A stretch of DNA of 64,000 nt from Paraburkholderia humisilvae. GTDB taxonomy: Bacteria > Pseudomonadota > Gammaproteobacteria > Burkholderiales > Burkholderiaceae. Made by a program: the position numbers and the translations under genes. Shown here in pieces: positions 1 to 8,447 of the stretch. The stretch spans positions 62,001 to 126,000 of the forward strand of contig NZ_CADIKH010000014.1 of the NCBI RefSeq assembly GCF_902859855.1. Direction: 5' to 3'. Under the pieces are notes generated by a model. That model ran no database searches and was not told where the DNA came from. It saw nothing but the letters and a program-made list of their open reading frames with translations. Within the stretch, counting starts at the first letter, position 1. Every line of letters begins with the position of its first letter.

Positions 1-700
1 CGATAAAGAAGACTGCGGAGACGACAAATGCCGGCAACGCGAAGAGCGCGGTTTTTCTGCCATACGCGAGCCACGCGCCGATAAAAATGGCCGCCGCGAA
101 CGGCGCAAAGAAGTAACGCGCGGAACAGCCGATCATCAGGAACATCGCCAGCAGGAACACATTCCAGTACCGCTGTTCGCTTCGATGGAGTCGCGAAATC
201 GCATACACGGCGCCGCAGAATGCGAACAGAAAAAGATTTTCAGACCACGTGTATTGATACAGCCCGAACGACAGCGGGTTGATGATGACCAGCGCAGGAA
301 CGAGCACATTGCGGAAGGAGTTCATCAGCAACCAGAACCCACCGAACGCGAGCATCAGGTTGGTCGCCTTGCTGCTCAGGATCAGGTCCGCAATTTCGTG
401 TGACGGCGCCGTCAATGCAATCGCAAGCGGATAGCCGCATGGGAAGATCGCGAAATACGAGCCGTCGACCGTGCATCCGTCACCCTGAAGAATCGATTGG
501 GCGAGGTGCAGATAATTCCACGAATCGACCGTCAGGAAGCCAAATGCGCAGGCCGCGAGCGCGCCCGCCGCAAGCACGAAAAAGATGGCCAGAAAATACG
601 CGAATCTCGTTGAAGTCCAACTGCTCGCGGTGGCCCGCTGCCGTTCCTGTCGCGCGGGCATCGCCCCCGCGGACTCCATCCCGGTGGACGTGGGAGGCAT
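1..700 (-). CDS. Membrane glycosyltransferase-like protein, partial (GT-C type)
   Basis: About 233 N-terminal residues are visible and the reading frame stays open to the left edge. After a short Arg-rich cytoplasmic tail a first membrane helix lies at about residues 32-55. It is followed by a loop starting with an acidic TVDSW motif and then several more hydrophobic helices. An acidic residue in the first outer loop is typical of GT-C fold transferases that use polyprenyl-phosphate sugars. The ATG at 700 was chosen because it opens the frame just before the basic tail. The gene is downstream of the HAD-UbiA/DprE-like genes on the same strand, so it may use the sugar donor they make. That role is inferred. 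Confidence 0.6.
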   Translation of the reverse strand, partial: MPPTSTGMESAGAMPARQERQRATASSWTSTRFAYFLAIFFVLAAGALAACAFGFLTVDSWNYLHLAQSILQGDGCTVDGSYFAIFPCGYPLAIALTAPSHEIADLILSSKATNLMLAFGGFWLLMNSFRNVLVPALVIINPLSFGLYQYTWSENLFLFAFCGAVYAISRLHRSEQRYWNVFLLAMFLMIGCSARYFFAPFAAAIFIGAWLAYGRKTALFALPAFVVSAVFFI

Positions 701-1021
701 GATGGTCGGTCCCTGCAAGCCTCCCGACACCCACCGACATAACTGAGCCGCTAGCATCTTCGCATGTCCTCCAACAGCGCAACAGGCCTCGTGCGACGGC
801 TGCTGCACGAGCCGTCGCATCGATCGGGATAGCCGCACAATGCGGCTCATGGTCAGTCAAGGGGATGCACCGCCGCGCGATGCTGCGAGCGGGCAATATC
901 GAACCATCGCGGCCGTCACCGGTGTTATTCCGGCGCCGCGACTCCCCCCGCCAGTGTTGCGGGCGCTGTGCGCTCCGCTGTGTCACCGCTGCTCACTGCT
1001 GTATAACACCTGTGTACCCGC
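701..1021. other. Intergenic region with two perfect inverted repeats
   Basis: No credible gene was found here. There is a perfect 10-bp inverted repeat (792-801 with 810-819, 8-nt loop). A second perfect 7-bp repeat follows at 831-837 with 841-847 (3-nt loop). Neither is followed by a T-run, so they are not standard intrinsic terminators. They lie about 90-150 bp upstream of the start of the minus-strand membrane protein, so a structured leader is possible. Confidence 0.5.
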
Positions 1022-2443
1022 TTAGATCGCGAGCACCACGCTGATCGCGCACAGCCCGATCACCGCACCGCTCACGCGGTCCTTGAACGTGAACACGATC
1101 GGGTCGTCATGCATCTGCCCTCGAAACGCAAACATCCAGATCCGGCTGACCCAGTAAAGCGTCAGCGCGAACACCGCCCACAGCAATTGAGGATGCCGGT
1201 ACAACTGCGACATTTCCGGCGAATTCAGATAAAGCGCCAGCACCAGCACCGCGAGATACGCCGACGACGTGCCGAACGAACGCAGAATCGACATGTCCTG
1301 CGTGATGTAGCCGCGCCCTGCCGCTTCCATCTTGCCCTGACGCAGGATGTTCTCGAGCTCGACGTAGCGCTTCACCATCGCGAGGCTCAGGAAAATCGGC
1401 ACGCAAAACAGGATCAGCCAGTACGACAGCGGGATATGCGTCGCCGCACCGCCCGCGATCACGCGCACCGTGTACAGGCACGCGAGCATGAAGACATCGA
1501 TCAGCGCCATGCGCTTCAGGCTGAACGAATACGCGACGGTCGCCGCCATATACGCGGCAAGCACCGCGCCGAAATGCCATGGCAGCAGCAACGCGAGCCC
1601 TGCGCCCGCGGCAAGCAGCAGCACGGTCATCACAATGCCGAACGACAGCGACAGGTTCCCCGACGCAAACGGGCGGCTGCACTTTCGTTCGTGGCGGCGA
1701 TCCGCGTCGAGGTCGAGCATGTCGTTGAGCAGGTACACCGACGATGCGCACAGACTGAACGACGCGAACGCGATGCAGGCGGCGAGCACCGCTTGCAGAT
1801 CGGTGAAACGGTGGGCGGTCAGCATCGGCACGAAAATCAGCACGTTCTTCACCCACTGGTGCACGCGCATCTCTTTGAGCACCAGCGGCACGATGCGGCG
1901 CTTGCTCTCGAAAAAGATAATCGCTTCATTGACCTTGCGCGCGGCCGCAGCGATATGCCGGTCGCCCACCACGATCGCCTGGCGCGCCCGCCGCCACACC
2001 GGCACATCGGCAAGCGCATCGCCGCAGTAGTCGAACCCGTGGTCGCCGAACTCCGCGACCAGCGCGTCGGCCTTGTTGCGGCCAAGCAGATTGCGCTCGG
2101 CCGTGCTCGCGAACACGCCTTTGAACAGGCCAAAGTGGTCGGCCACCTGGCTCGCAAAGCGATGATTCGACGCGGTGCACAGGTATAACGGCCGCCCGGT
2201 GGAGTGCTCGTCGCGCAGATAGTCGACGAGCTGACTGTTATACGGCAACACGCCGACATCGAGGGTGACGCGTTTTGCGATCTGATCCTTCAGATAGGCC
2301 TTGCCGCGCAGCATCCATCCGATGCAGAGAAAAATCGCCCACGGGTTGTGCTTGACCAGCACCAGCAACCCTTCGAGCAGGAAGTCCGTACGCGTGAGCG
2401 TGCCGTCCAGATCGACGCATAACGGAATTGCCGTGTTCGCCAT
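1022..2443 (-). CDS. HAD phosphatase-UbiA prenyltransferase fusion, DPPR-synthase-like
   Basis: The protein has 473 residues. Residues 5-185 form a HAD-type phosphatase domain with the nucleophile motif DLDGT (D11, D13). Residues 195-473 form a multi-helix UbiA prenyltransferase with the Asp-rich NDMLDLDADR motif at 240-249, followed by RPFASG. UbiA members that transfer phosphoribose from PRPP to decaprenyl phosphate (Rv3806c, NoeC type) make the precursor of polyprenyl-phosphoryl arabinose, and a fused phosphatase could remove the 5-phosphate. Together with the DprE1/DprE2-like genes just upstream on the same strand, a polyprenyl-phosphoryl-pentose pathway is likely. The lipid carrier and final acceptor are not visible. 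A 190-bp gap separates it from gtrA. Confidence 0.85.
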   Translation of the reverse strand: MANTAIPLCVDLDGTLTRTDFLLEGLLVLVKHNPWAIFLCIGWMLRGKAYLKDQIAKRVTLDVGVLPYNSQLVDYLRDEHSTGRPLYLCTASNHRFASQVADHFGLFKGVFASTAERNLLGRNKADALVAEFGDHGFDYCGDALADVPVWRRARQAIVVGDRHIAAAARKVNEAIIFFESKRRIVPLVLKEMRVHQWVKNVLIFVPMLTAHRFTDLQAVLAACIAFASFSLCASSVYLLNDMLDLDADRRHERKCSRPFASGNLSLSFGIVMTVLLLAAGAGLALLLPWHFGAVLAAYMAATVAYSFSLKRMALIDVFMLACLYTVRVIAGGAATHIPLSYWLILFCVPIFLSLAMVKRYVELENILRQGKMEAAGRGYITQDMSILRSFGTSSAYLAVLVLALYLNSPEMSQLYRHPQLLWAVFALTLYWVSRIWMFAFRGQMHDDPIVFTFKDRVSGAVIGLCAISVVLAI

Positions 2444-2634
2444 GTGCTACCTCGCAGGCTTGACTTCTTTTTCGGTCCACCCTGTGTGCCTCAAAAGCGG
2501 ATCTCATACCCCATCGATCCGCAAAGCCAACCACAGCGGCAGCTGCCGTCACGCACAATCCGCATAGGAAATCCCGCGCGACCTTGTCATGCTATCGACG
2601 CGACACGGAAGGCTCTGTGCGGCACCGCACCCGA

Positions 2635-3063
2635 TCAAGCGAACACAAAGCGTTTATCGAGGTGGTACTTCGCGAAATAGCCGAGCGTCAGTCCGATCGC
2701 GCCGCCGGCGAGGCGCGCCGGCTCGGTATGGAAGATCGCCTGCGCACTGAATTCGACGGCCCAGAAGAGCGCGGTCGTCCCGAGGCCCATCACGACGTAC
2801 ATCGTGAAGGTCTGCAGACCGTGTGCGACGCTGCGATGCGGGTAACGAAAAATCCAGACCTTGTCGAGCAGGTATTTGACGACGAGGCCGACGCCCGTGC
2901 CGACGCATACCGACAGCGGCACCGCGAGCCAGCCGCTGTACAGCCAGAACGCGAACTTCTGGCTGGCGAGGTTGGCAAGGATCGACAAGGCCGCGAACAC
3001 CGCGTACCAGACCACCAGTTGTGAACGGCCAAGCGGCGCCGCCGCCACGGCAGGGCCGCTCAC
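2635..3063 (-). CDS. GtrA-family membrane protein
   Basis: A 142-residue protein with four predicted membrane helices and the K-x-x-LDKxWIF pattern typical of the GtrA family; the same kind of motif recurs at the C-terminus (HLDKRFVF). GtrA proteins are linked to flipping polyprenyl-phosphate sugars across the inner membrane, and Rv3789 is the mycobacterial relative beside DprE1/DprE2. The GTG start was chosen because it overlaps the stop of the upstream SDR gene as GTGA, which indicates translational coupling. A longer frame runs upstream but only as a shadow of the SDR gene. Confidence 0.85.
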   Translation of the reverse strand: MSGPAVAAAPLGRSQLVVWYAVFAALSILANLASQKFAFWLYSGWLAVPLSVCVGTGVGLVVKYLLDKVWIFRYPHRSVAHGLQTFTMYVVMGLGTTALFWAVEFSAQAIFHTEPARLAGGAIGLTLGYFAKYHLDKRFVFA

Positions 3064-3800
3064 AGCGACACTCGCTTGAAAACAAAACCCGGCAGCGAGC
3101 GGATGATCAGCATGATCCCGCTCCAGAACCATGGCGTGTACAGCGCATCCTTGCCGCGTTCGATCGCGCGCACGATATCGGCCGCGACCCGCTCCGGCGA
3201 CGCGACGAGCGGCCCCGGCAGCGACAAACCCGCGGTCATCGGCGTATCGACGAACCCGGGCTTGATCGTCAGCACGCGCACGCCGTGTTTGAAGAGCCGC
3301 GCGCGCAGACCTTCGCAGAAGGTCGCCACCGCCGCTTTCGCCGCGCCATAGACGTAATTCGACGGCCTGCCGCGGTCGCCCGCGACCGACGCGATCACCG
3401 CGAGCGTGCCGCTGCGCTGGCTCTCGAACACGCCGGCGAGCAAGGTCAGCAACGCGATCGTCGAGATCGCATTGGTCGACAGTTCGTGCAGCGCGGCGCC
3501 GACGTCGCGCTCGCATTGCGTCTGATCGGGCAGCGACCCGTGCGCGATCAGCACGATGTCGATCTGCCCGAGTTCGCGACGGCACGCTTCGAGCATCGCC
3601 GGGTGCTGCAGATGGTCGTTCATGTCGAGCACGTGCGTAAAAACGTTGCCCGCGCCGCGCACGCGCAGGTCCTGCGCGACCGCGTCGAGCCGCAGCGGTT
3701 GACGGCCCGTCAGGAACAGGTTCGCGCCCTGCTGCGCCCAGCGCCGCGCGCAGGCGGCCGCAATCGCGGACGAGCCGCCGATGATCAGAACGTTTTTCAT
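3060..3800 (-). CDS. SDR oxidoreductase, DprE2-like
   Basis: A 246-residue short-chain dehydrogenase. The N-terminal GGSSAIA motif (about residues 8-14) is the glycine-rich NAD(P) loop, and the YGAAK motif gives the catalytic Tyr and Lys with a Ser upstream in IASVAG. DprE2 reduces the 2-keto intermediate made by DprE1, completing epimerisation of polyprenyl-phosphoryl ribose to arabinose. The ATG at 3800 overlaps the stop of the DprE1-like gene as ATGA, so the pair is probably translated together. The DprE2 assignment rests on pairing with a DprE1-like partner and on cluster content. Confidence 0.82.
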   Translation of the reverse strand: MKNVLIIGGSSAIAAACARRWAQQGANLFLTGRQPLRLDAVAQDLRVRGAGNVFTHVLDMNDHLQHPAMLEACRRELGQIDIVLIAHGSLPDQTQCERDVGAALHELSTNAISTIALLTLLAGVFESQRSGTLAVIASVAGDRGRPSNYVYGAAKAAVATFCEGLRARLFKHGVRVLTIKPGFVDTPMTAGLSLPGPLVASPERVAADIVRAIERGKDALYTPWFWSGIMLIIRSLPGFVFKRVSL

Positions 3801-5119
3801 TGCTGTGTGGTCCGTAGCCAGAATCGCGACATCAATGCCGGGTCGCGGTTTCGTTCGAGTTGCTGCCAAGCCGGATACGCGGCACGAAAACAGGCGCCGC
3901 CCATATGCGCGTCTTTCGCCGGATACTGCCGGCCGCCCGCTTCACCGACGATCGCGTCGAGCCGCGCAAACAACGCGTCATTGCGGCGCGCGTGTTGCGG
4001 AAAGTCCAATGCGAGCGACACGCCCGGCATCGGAAACGAAAGCAATCCCGGTGACTCGAGCGTTCCGCAACGCTTGAGCACCGCGAGAAACGAGCCTGAG
4101 CCGCTTTGTGCGATGGTCGACAGAATTGCTTGCAACGCATCGCGCGCGGCCGCCTCGGGAAGCACGCACTGATGCTGCTGAAAGCCGCGCCGGCCGTAGA
4201 TGCGGTTCCAATGCAGGATGCTGTCGAGCGGGTACAGGAAGCGAATCAGATCGACCTGCGCGTGCGCGGTCCGATGCAGCTGACGACGGTAATACAGCGC
4301 GTTGAACGGCTTGAGCGTATAGCGGTTGATCAGCGAAAGCGGCAACGCGAAAGGCACGGTACGCACGCGCGCCGCGGGCATCGACAGATCGCCGTCGCTC
4401 GCGTGGTCGCCGCACATATAGAGGCCGCGCCCGAGCGCCGCGCCGCGCGCGAGACAATCGACCCACGCGACCGCATATTCGTGCTGCGCATCGAGTTCGT
4501 CCGACAGCGCGAAAAAACCGTCGAGATTGTCGAAGCGAATGGACGTCGTCGAAATGCGGCTCGATCGCACCGGCATCAACTGGATTTCGACCCACTCGAT
4601 CACGCCGGTCAACCCGAGGCCACCGATCGTCGCGCGAAACAGTTCGTCGTTTTCGCCGGGCGCGCATTCGGTCGGCGCTCGATCGGAGCGCAGCAGCGAG
4701 AAGCGCCTGACATGCCGGCCAAAGGTTCCGCGCAGATGATGGTTTTTGCCGTGGACATCGTTCGCGACCGCGCCGGCGAGCGTCACAAACTGCGTGCCGG
4801 GCGTGACCGGCAACATCCAGCCACGCGGAACGGACAGCGCGAGCACGTCGCCCAGCGTCACGCCCGCCTCGGCCCTGAGAACGCCGGCTGTCCAGTCCGC
4901 GTCGATGAAACGGCCGACGCCGCGCATATGCAGCACATGGTCGGTTGCCGCGAGGCAGCTGTCGCCATAGCTGCGGCCGTTGCCGAATGCGAGGGTCGTG
5001 CCGAAGCGGGCGCTCACGCGCTCCAGTTCCAGCTGGATTGCGTCGCGCCACGATAGCGGATGACTCGATTGGGGCGCGTGGGGATAGTGTCCCCACGACT
5101 GCAGCTTCGACGCGCTCAT
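3797..5119 (-). CDS. FAD-binding oxidoreductase, DprE1-like
   Basis: A 440-residue VAO-type flavoprotein. The N-terminal FAD_binding_4 domain shows NGRSYGDSC (residues 45-60 region) and the NDVHGKNHH loop that is characteristic of DprE1 proteins. The C-terminal half has the FPMPGVSLALDFP stretch seen in aldonolactone-oxidase-type domains. DprE1 oxidises the 2'-hydroxyl of polyprenyl-phosphoryl ribose. The start follows a GGGAG ribosome-binding site. It is the first gene of the coupled DprE1-DprE2-GtrA group. A generic sugar-lipid oxidase is the main alternative. Confidence 0.85.
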   Translation of the reverse strand: MSASKLQSWGHYPHAPQSSHPLSWRDAIQLELERVSARFGTTLAFGNGRSYGDSCLAATDHVLHMRGVGRFIDADWTAGVLRAEAGVTLGDVLALSVPRGWMLPVTPGTQFVTLAGAVANDVHGKNHHLRGTFGRHVRRFSLLRSDRAPTECAPGENDELFRATIGGLGLTGVIEWVEIQLMPVRSSRISTTSIRFDNLDGFFALSDELDAQHEYAVAWVDCLARGAALGRGLYMCGDHASDGDLSMPAARVRTVPFALPLSLINRYTLKPFNALYYRRQLHRTAHAQVDLIRFLYPLDSILHWNRIYGRRGFQQHQCVLPEAAARDALQAILSTIAQSGSGSFLAVLKRCGTLESPGLLSFPMPGVSLALDFPQHARRNDALFARLDAIVGEAGGRQYPAKDAHMGGACFRAAYPAWQQLERNRDPALMSRFWLRTTQQ

Positions 5120-5232
5120 TGGCTCCCGCCCTGGTCCGGATGAGCGCGATATTAGCGGCGCGGGCCGCGCGTGACCGTGGGTTGCCTCACAAAGGCGGGT
5201 GAAAGTTTCGCGCGCCGGCGCGGCCGTGCAGG

Positions 5233-6279
5233 CTAGTAGAGATCGAACACCCGCTGCAACTCGGCCGGCCCTGTGCCGCCGGCCGCCAGCGCGAGCATCA
5301 GCAGCACGCGTGCCTTGTAAGGATTGAGCGAGTTCGCGGTGACGAAGCCGAGCGCGTCGTCCGACGCCGCGCCATTGTGCATCACGTGCCCCGAGCCCAC
5401 GCGCGAAGCGCGCACGACCGCGACGCCCTGTGACGCCGCATCGGCGAGTCCCTGTTGCAACGCTGCGTGAATCGAGCCATTGCCGGTGCCGGCGACGACG
5501 ATGCCGCGCACGCCCGCCTGCACGAGCGCATCGACGATCGTGCGTGTGGCGCCCGCATAACTCGTGACGATCTCGACCGCGGGCCACGCATCGGCCGACG
5601 CCGGCCCGCTCGCAAACTCGGTGGCGACCGTGTGAGGCCGCACGACGCTGCGCTGAAACTCGACCCGTCCGTCCTGCACCCAGCCAAGCGCGCCGACTTC
5701 GGGCGACTGAAAGGTATCGACGGCGAACGTGCTCGTCTTCACGACGTCGCGCGCGCTATGAATCCGGTTATTGAACACCACCAGCACACCCTGCCCGTGT
5801 GCCGCGCGATGGCCCGCGACGCTCACCGCATTGAGCAGGTTCAGCGGTCCGTCAGCCGACAGCGCACTTGAGGGCCGCATCGCCGCGGTAAGCACCACAG
5901 GTTTGGTGCTCCTGACAGTCAGATGCAGCAGATACGCGGTTTCTTCGAGCGTATCGGTGCCGTGCGTGATCACGACGCCATCGATGTCTTCGGTGGCAAG
6001 CAGCGCATTCACGCGCTGCACCAGCGTCGTCCACAATGCGAGCGACATGTCCTTGCTGTCGACGCTCGCGATTTGTTCCGCGTGAATATTCGCGACGGTC
6101 GATAACGCCGGCACCGCCGCCAGCAGTTGCCCAACGCCGACTACGCCGGCCTGGTAACCCGCGGTGCTGGTCGCGTCCTGCGCCGAGCCCGCGATGGTGC
6201 CGCCGGTCGCAAGCACGGCAATGCGCGGCAGCGCCGCGTAGAGGGTCGAAAACGGCGACGAAGCAGGAGAGGTATTCAT
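5233..6279 (-). CDS. L-asparaginase, type II-like
   Basis: A 348-residue member of the asparaginase/glutaminase family that hydrolyses asparagine to aspartate and ammonia. Both active-site signatures are present: ATGGTIAG near residue 25 with the nucleophilic Thr, and GVVITHGTDTLEETA in the middle with the Thr-Asp pair. No convincing signal peptide is seen, so a cytoplasmic location is likely in spite of the type II-like motifs. It is flanked by unrelated genes on the same strand, with a 36-bp gap to cysB. Confidence 0.92.
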   Translation of the reverse strand: MNTSPASSPFSTLYAALPRIAVLATGGTIAGSAQDATSTAGYQAGVVGVGQLLAAVPALSTVANIHAEQIASVDSKDMSLALWTTLVQRVNALLATEDIDGVVITHGTDTLEETAYLLHLTVRSTKPVVLTAAMRPSSALSADGPLNLLNAVSVAGHRAAHGQGVLVVFNNRIHSARDVVKTSTFAVDTFQSPEVGALGWVQDGRVEFQRSVVRPHTVATEFASGPASADAWPAVEIVTSYAGATRTIVDALVQAGVRGIVVAGTGNGSIHAALQQGLADAASQGVAVVRASRVGSGHVMHNGAASDDALGFVTANSLNPYKARVLLMLALAAGGTGPAELQRVFDLY

Positions 6280-6315
6280 GGCGGCGATTGTAAGCGATGC
6301 GCCACGCGGCGCCCG

Positions 6316-7242
6316 TCAGGCCGCTTCGCGCATTTGCGCCGCGATTTCCGCCTCGCTCAATTGCGGCGCGAACATTTCGATCAGACGGTACGCGTAGGCA
6401 CGCAAGAACGCCCCTTTGCGCAAACCGACCCGCGTCGTACTCGCTTCGAACAGATGCTGCGTATCGAGTGCGACGAGCTCGCTGTCGCGCTTCGGATCAA
6501 ACGCCATCGCCGCGACAATGCCCACGCCCATGCCGAGTTCGACATAGGTTTTGATCACGTCGGCGTCGATCGCGGTCAACACGACATCCGGCATCGCGCC
6601 GACCTTCGAGAATGCCTGGTCGACATGCGCGCGGCCGGTGAAGTCCTGCTCATATGTGACGATCGGGTATTCGGCAATCTCTTCGAGCGTCACATTTGCG
6701 CGGCCAACCAGCGGATGCCCCTTCGGCACGACGACCACGTGATGCCACGAATAGCACGGAAACGTCACGATATCCGGGTAACGGTCAAGCGCCTCGGTCG
6801 AAATGCCGATATCCGCTTCGCCGTTGATGATCATCTGCGCGATCTGCTGCGGGTTACCCTGGCGCAGCGCCAGATGCACTTTTGGAAACACGTCGGTGAA
6901 CTGACGAATCACCTTGGGCAGCGCGTAGCGCGCCTGCGTATGCGTCGTCGCGACCACGAGGTGGCCATTGTCCTGGTCCGCGTATTGGCGCGCGACGCGG
7001 CGCAGGTTCTCCGCATCGAGCAGCATCCGCTCGATCAGCTGATGCACCGCCTTGCCCGGCTCGGTCAACCCCGTAAGCCGCTTGCCGCGGCGAATGAAGA
7101 TATCGACGCCCAGTTCGTCCTCGAGGTCCTTGATCTGTTTCGACACGCCTGACTGCGACGTGTACAGCACGTTCGCGACTTCGGTCAGGTTCATGTTCTG
7201 GCGCACGGCCTCACGCACGAAGCGCAACTGCTGGAAGTTCAT
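6316..7242 (-). CDS. cysB: CysB-type LysR transcriptional regulator
   Basis: A 308-residue LysR regulator with an N-terminal winged HTH (residues 1-60, beginning MNFQQLRFVREAV) and an inducer-binding domain matching CysB, including the TTHTQARYALP stretch that binds sulfate or acetylserine in that family. CysB activates sulfate assimilation genes under sulfur limitation. The start at 7242 has GGAGA upstream and gives the usual CysB N-terminus. It is the last gene of the sbp-cysTWA run, so it may be co-transcribed with its own targets. Confidence 0.93.
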   Translation of the reverse strand: MNFQQLRFVREAVRQNMNLTEVANVLYTSQSGVSKQIKDLEDELGVDIFIRRGKRLTGLTEPGKAVHQLIERMLLDAENLRRVARQYADQDNGHLVVATTHTQARYALPKVIRQFTDVFPKVHLALRQGNPQQIAQMIINGEADIGISTEALDRYPDIVTFPCYSWHHVVVVPKGHPLVGRANVTLEEIAEYPIVTYEQDFTGRAHVDQAFSKVGAMPDVVLTAIDADVIKTYVELGMGVGIVAAMAFDPKRDSELVALDTQHLFEASTTRVGLRKGAFLRAYAYRLIEMFAPQLSEAEIAAQMREAA

Positions 7243-7335
7243 GGTCGTCTCCAATCTCGCTGCGACAAAGCGCGCGAAGGGGCATTGGTATCGGTGAATG
7301 GCATCATGTTGCACTCGTTGCCGGTCGTGCGCGAA

Positions 7336-8433
7336 TCACTGCGCGCGGGCGGGAAATACGCGCAGCACGCGCGGCACCGCGGTGACCGGGTCGCCGACCG
7401 CGAGCCGCAATTCGCGCCACGCTTCGCGATCCAGCTCCGCTTCGAGCACGGATGGGCCGCGCCCGTCCGCCGCCGCCCATCCGTCCAGCCCTTCGAGCTC
7501 GACGCGCACCGAGCCGCCGAGCGTCACGACACGCCGCACGCCGAGCGTGATGCCATCGCGATGGCCGCCGCCGGCTGCGCGCGGGTACAGCACCAGGTCG
7601 TGCGGCCGCACGTACGCGAACGCCGGGCCTTCGAAGCCCGCGGCAATCGCGATCGGCTGCGCGGCGCCGTCGGCCACGAAGCCACGCCGATCGACCGTGC
7701 CGCGCAGACGATTCGCCGCGCCGAGAAATTCGTAAACGAACGACGTCTGCGGATGATCGTACACGTCCTGCGGGCTGCCGACCTGCTCGACATGCCCGTG
7801 ATTCATCACGACGATGCGGTCCGCGACTTCGAGCGCTTCTTCCTGGTCGTGCGTGACGAAGATCGTCGAGATGTGCAGATCGTCGTGCAGGCGGCGCAGC
7901 CAGCCGCGCAGTTCCTTGCGCACCTTCGCGTCGAGCGCGCCGAACGGCTCGTCAAGCAGCAGCACCTTCGGTTCGACGGCCAGCGCACGCGCGAGCGCGA
8001 TGCGTTGCCGTTGCCCGCCCGACAACTCCGACGGGTAGCGCGGCGCAAGCCAGTCGAGTTGCACGAGCTTCAGCAGCTCATGCACCTTTTCGCGAATCAC
8101 CGCTTCCGTTGGCCGCTCGCCGCGCGGCTTCACGCGCAGGCCGAATGCGACGTTCTCGAACACGGTCATATGCCGGAACAGCGCGTAATGCTGAAACACA
8201 AAGCCGACCTGGCGCTCACGCGCGCGCACGTCGGCGACATCCTGTCCTTGCAGCACGACCTGCCCGTCGTCCGCGAATTCGAGGCCCGCGATCACGCGCA
8301 ACAGCGTGGTCTTGCCGCAGCCGGACGGCCCGAGCAGCGCAACCAGTTCGCCGGGCGGAAAGTCCAGCGACACATTGTCGAGCGCGGTGAAATCGCCGAA
8401 GCGCTTGTGCAGGTTACGAACGGTGATACCCAT
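7336..8433 (-). CDS. cysA: Sulfate/thiosulfate ABC transporter ATPase
   Basis: A 365-residue ABC ATPase. Walker A is GPSGCGKTT, the signature is LSGGQRQR and Walker B is VLLLDEP followed by GALDAKVR; a TOBE-like regulatory domain fills the last 120 residues. It powers the CysTW permease. The start at 8433, MGITVRNLHKRFG, follows an AGGAG site; a longer open frame upstream only shadows cysW. Confidence 0.95.
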   Translation of the reverse strand: MGITVRNLHKRFGDFTALDNVSLDFPPGELVALLGPSGCGKTTLLRVIAGLEFADDGQVVLQGQDVADVRARERQVGFVFQHYALFRHMTVFENVAFGLRVKPRGERPTEAVIREKVHELLKLVQLDWLAPRYPSELSGGQRQRIALARALAVEPKVLLLDEPFGALDAKVRKELRGWLRRLHDDLHISTIFVTHDQEEALEVADRIVVMNHGHVEQVGSPQDVYDHPQTSFVYEFLGAANRLRGTVDRRGFVADGAAQPIAIAAGFEGPAFAYVRPHDLVLYPRAAGGGHRDGITLGVRRVVTLGGSVRVELEGLDGWAAADGRGPSVLEAELDREAWRELRLAVGDPVTAVPRVLRVFPARAQ

Positions 8434-8447
8434 CTGTAGCGACTCCT

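Noticed and set aside
840..1025. Plus-strand 61-codon frame before the UbiA gene
   Set aside because: It has no ribosome-binding site, overlaps the hairpin region and has a composition typical of chance frames in G+C-rich DNA.
1109..2188. Long plus-strand frame opposite the UbiA gene
   Set aside because: It is Arg/His/Gln-rich and lies fully inside the well-supported UbiA gene, so it is a shadow.
3021..4172. 383-codon plus-strand frame over the DprE-like genes
   Set aside because: Low-complexity Arg/Gln/His composition and no motif; the minus-strand genes have family motifs.
7285..8439. 384-codon plus-strand frame over cysA
   Set aside because: Composition of a reverse-complement shadow; cysA has all ABC motifs.
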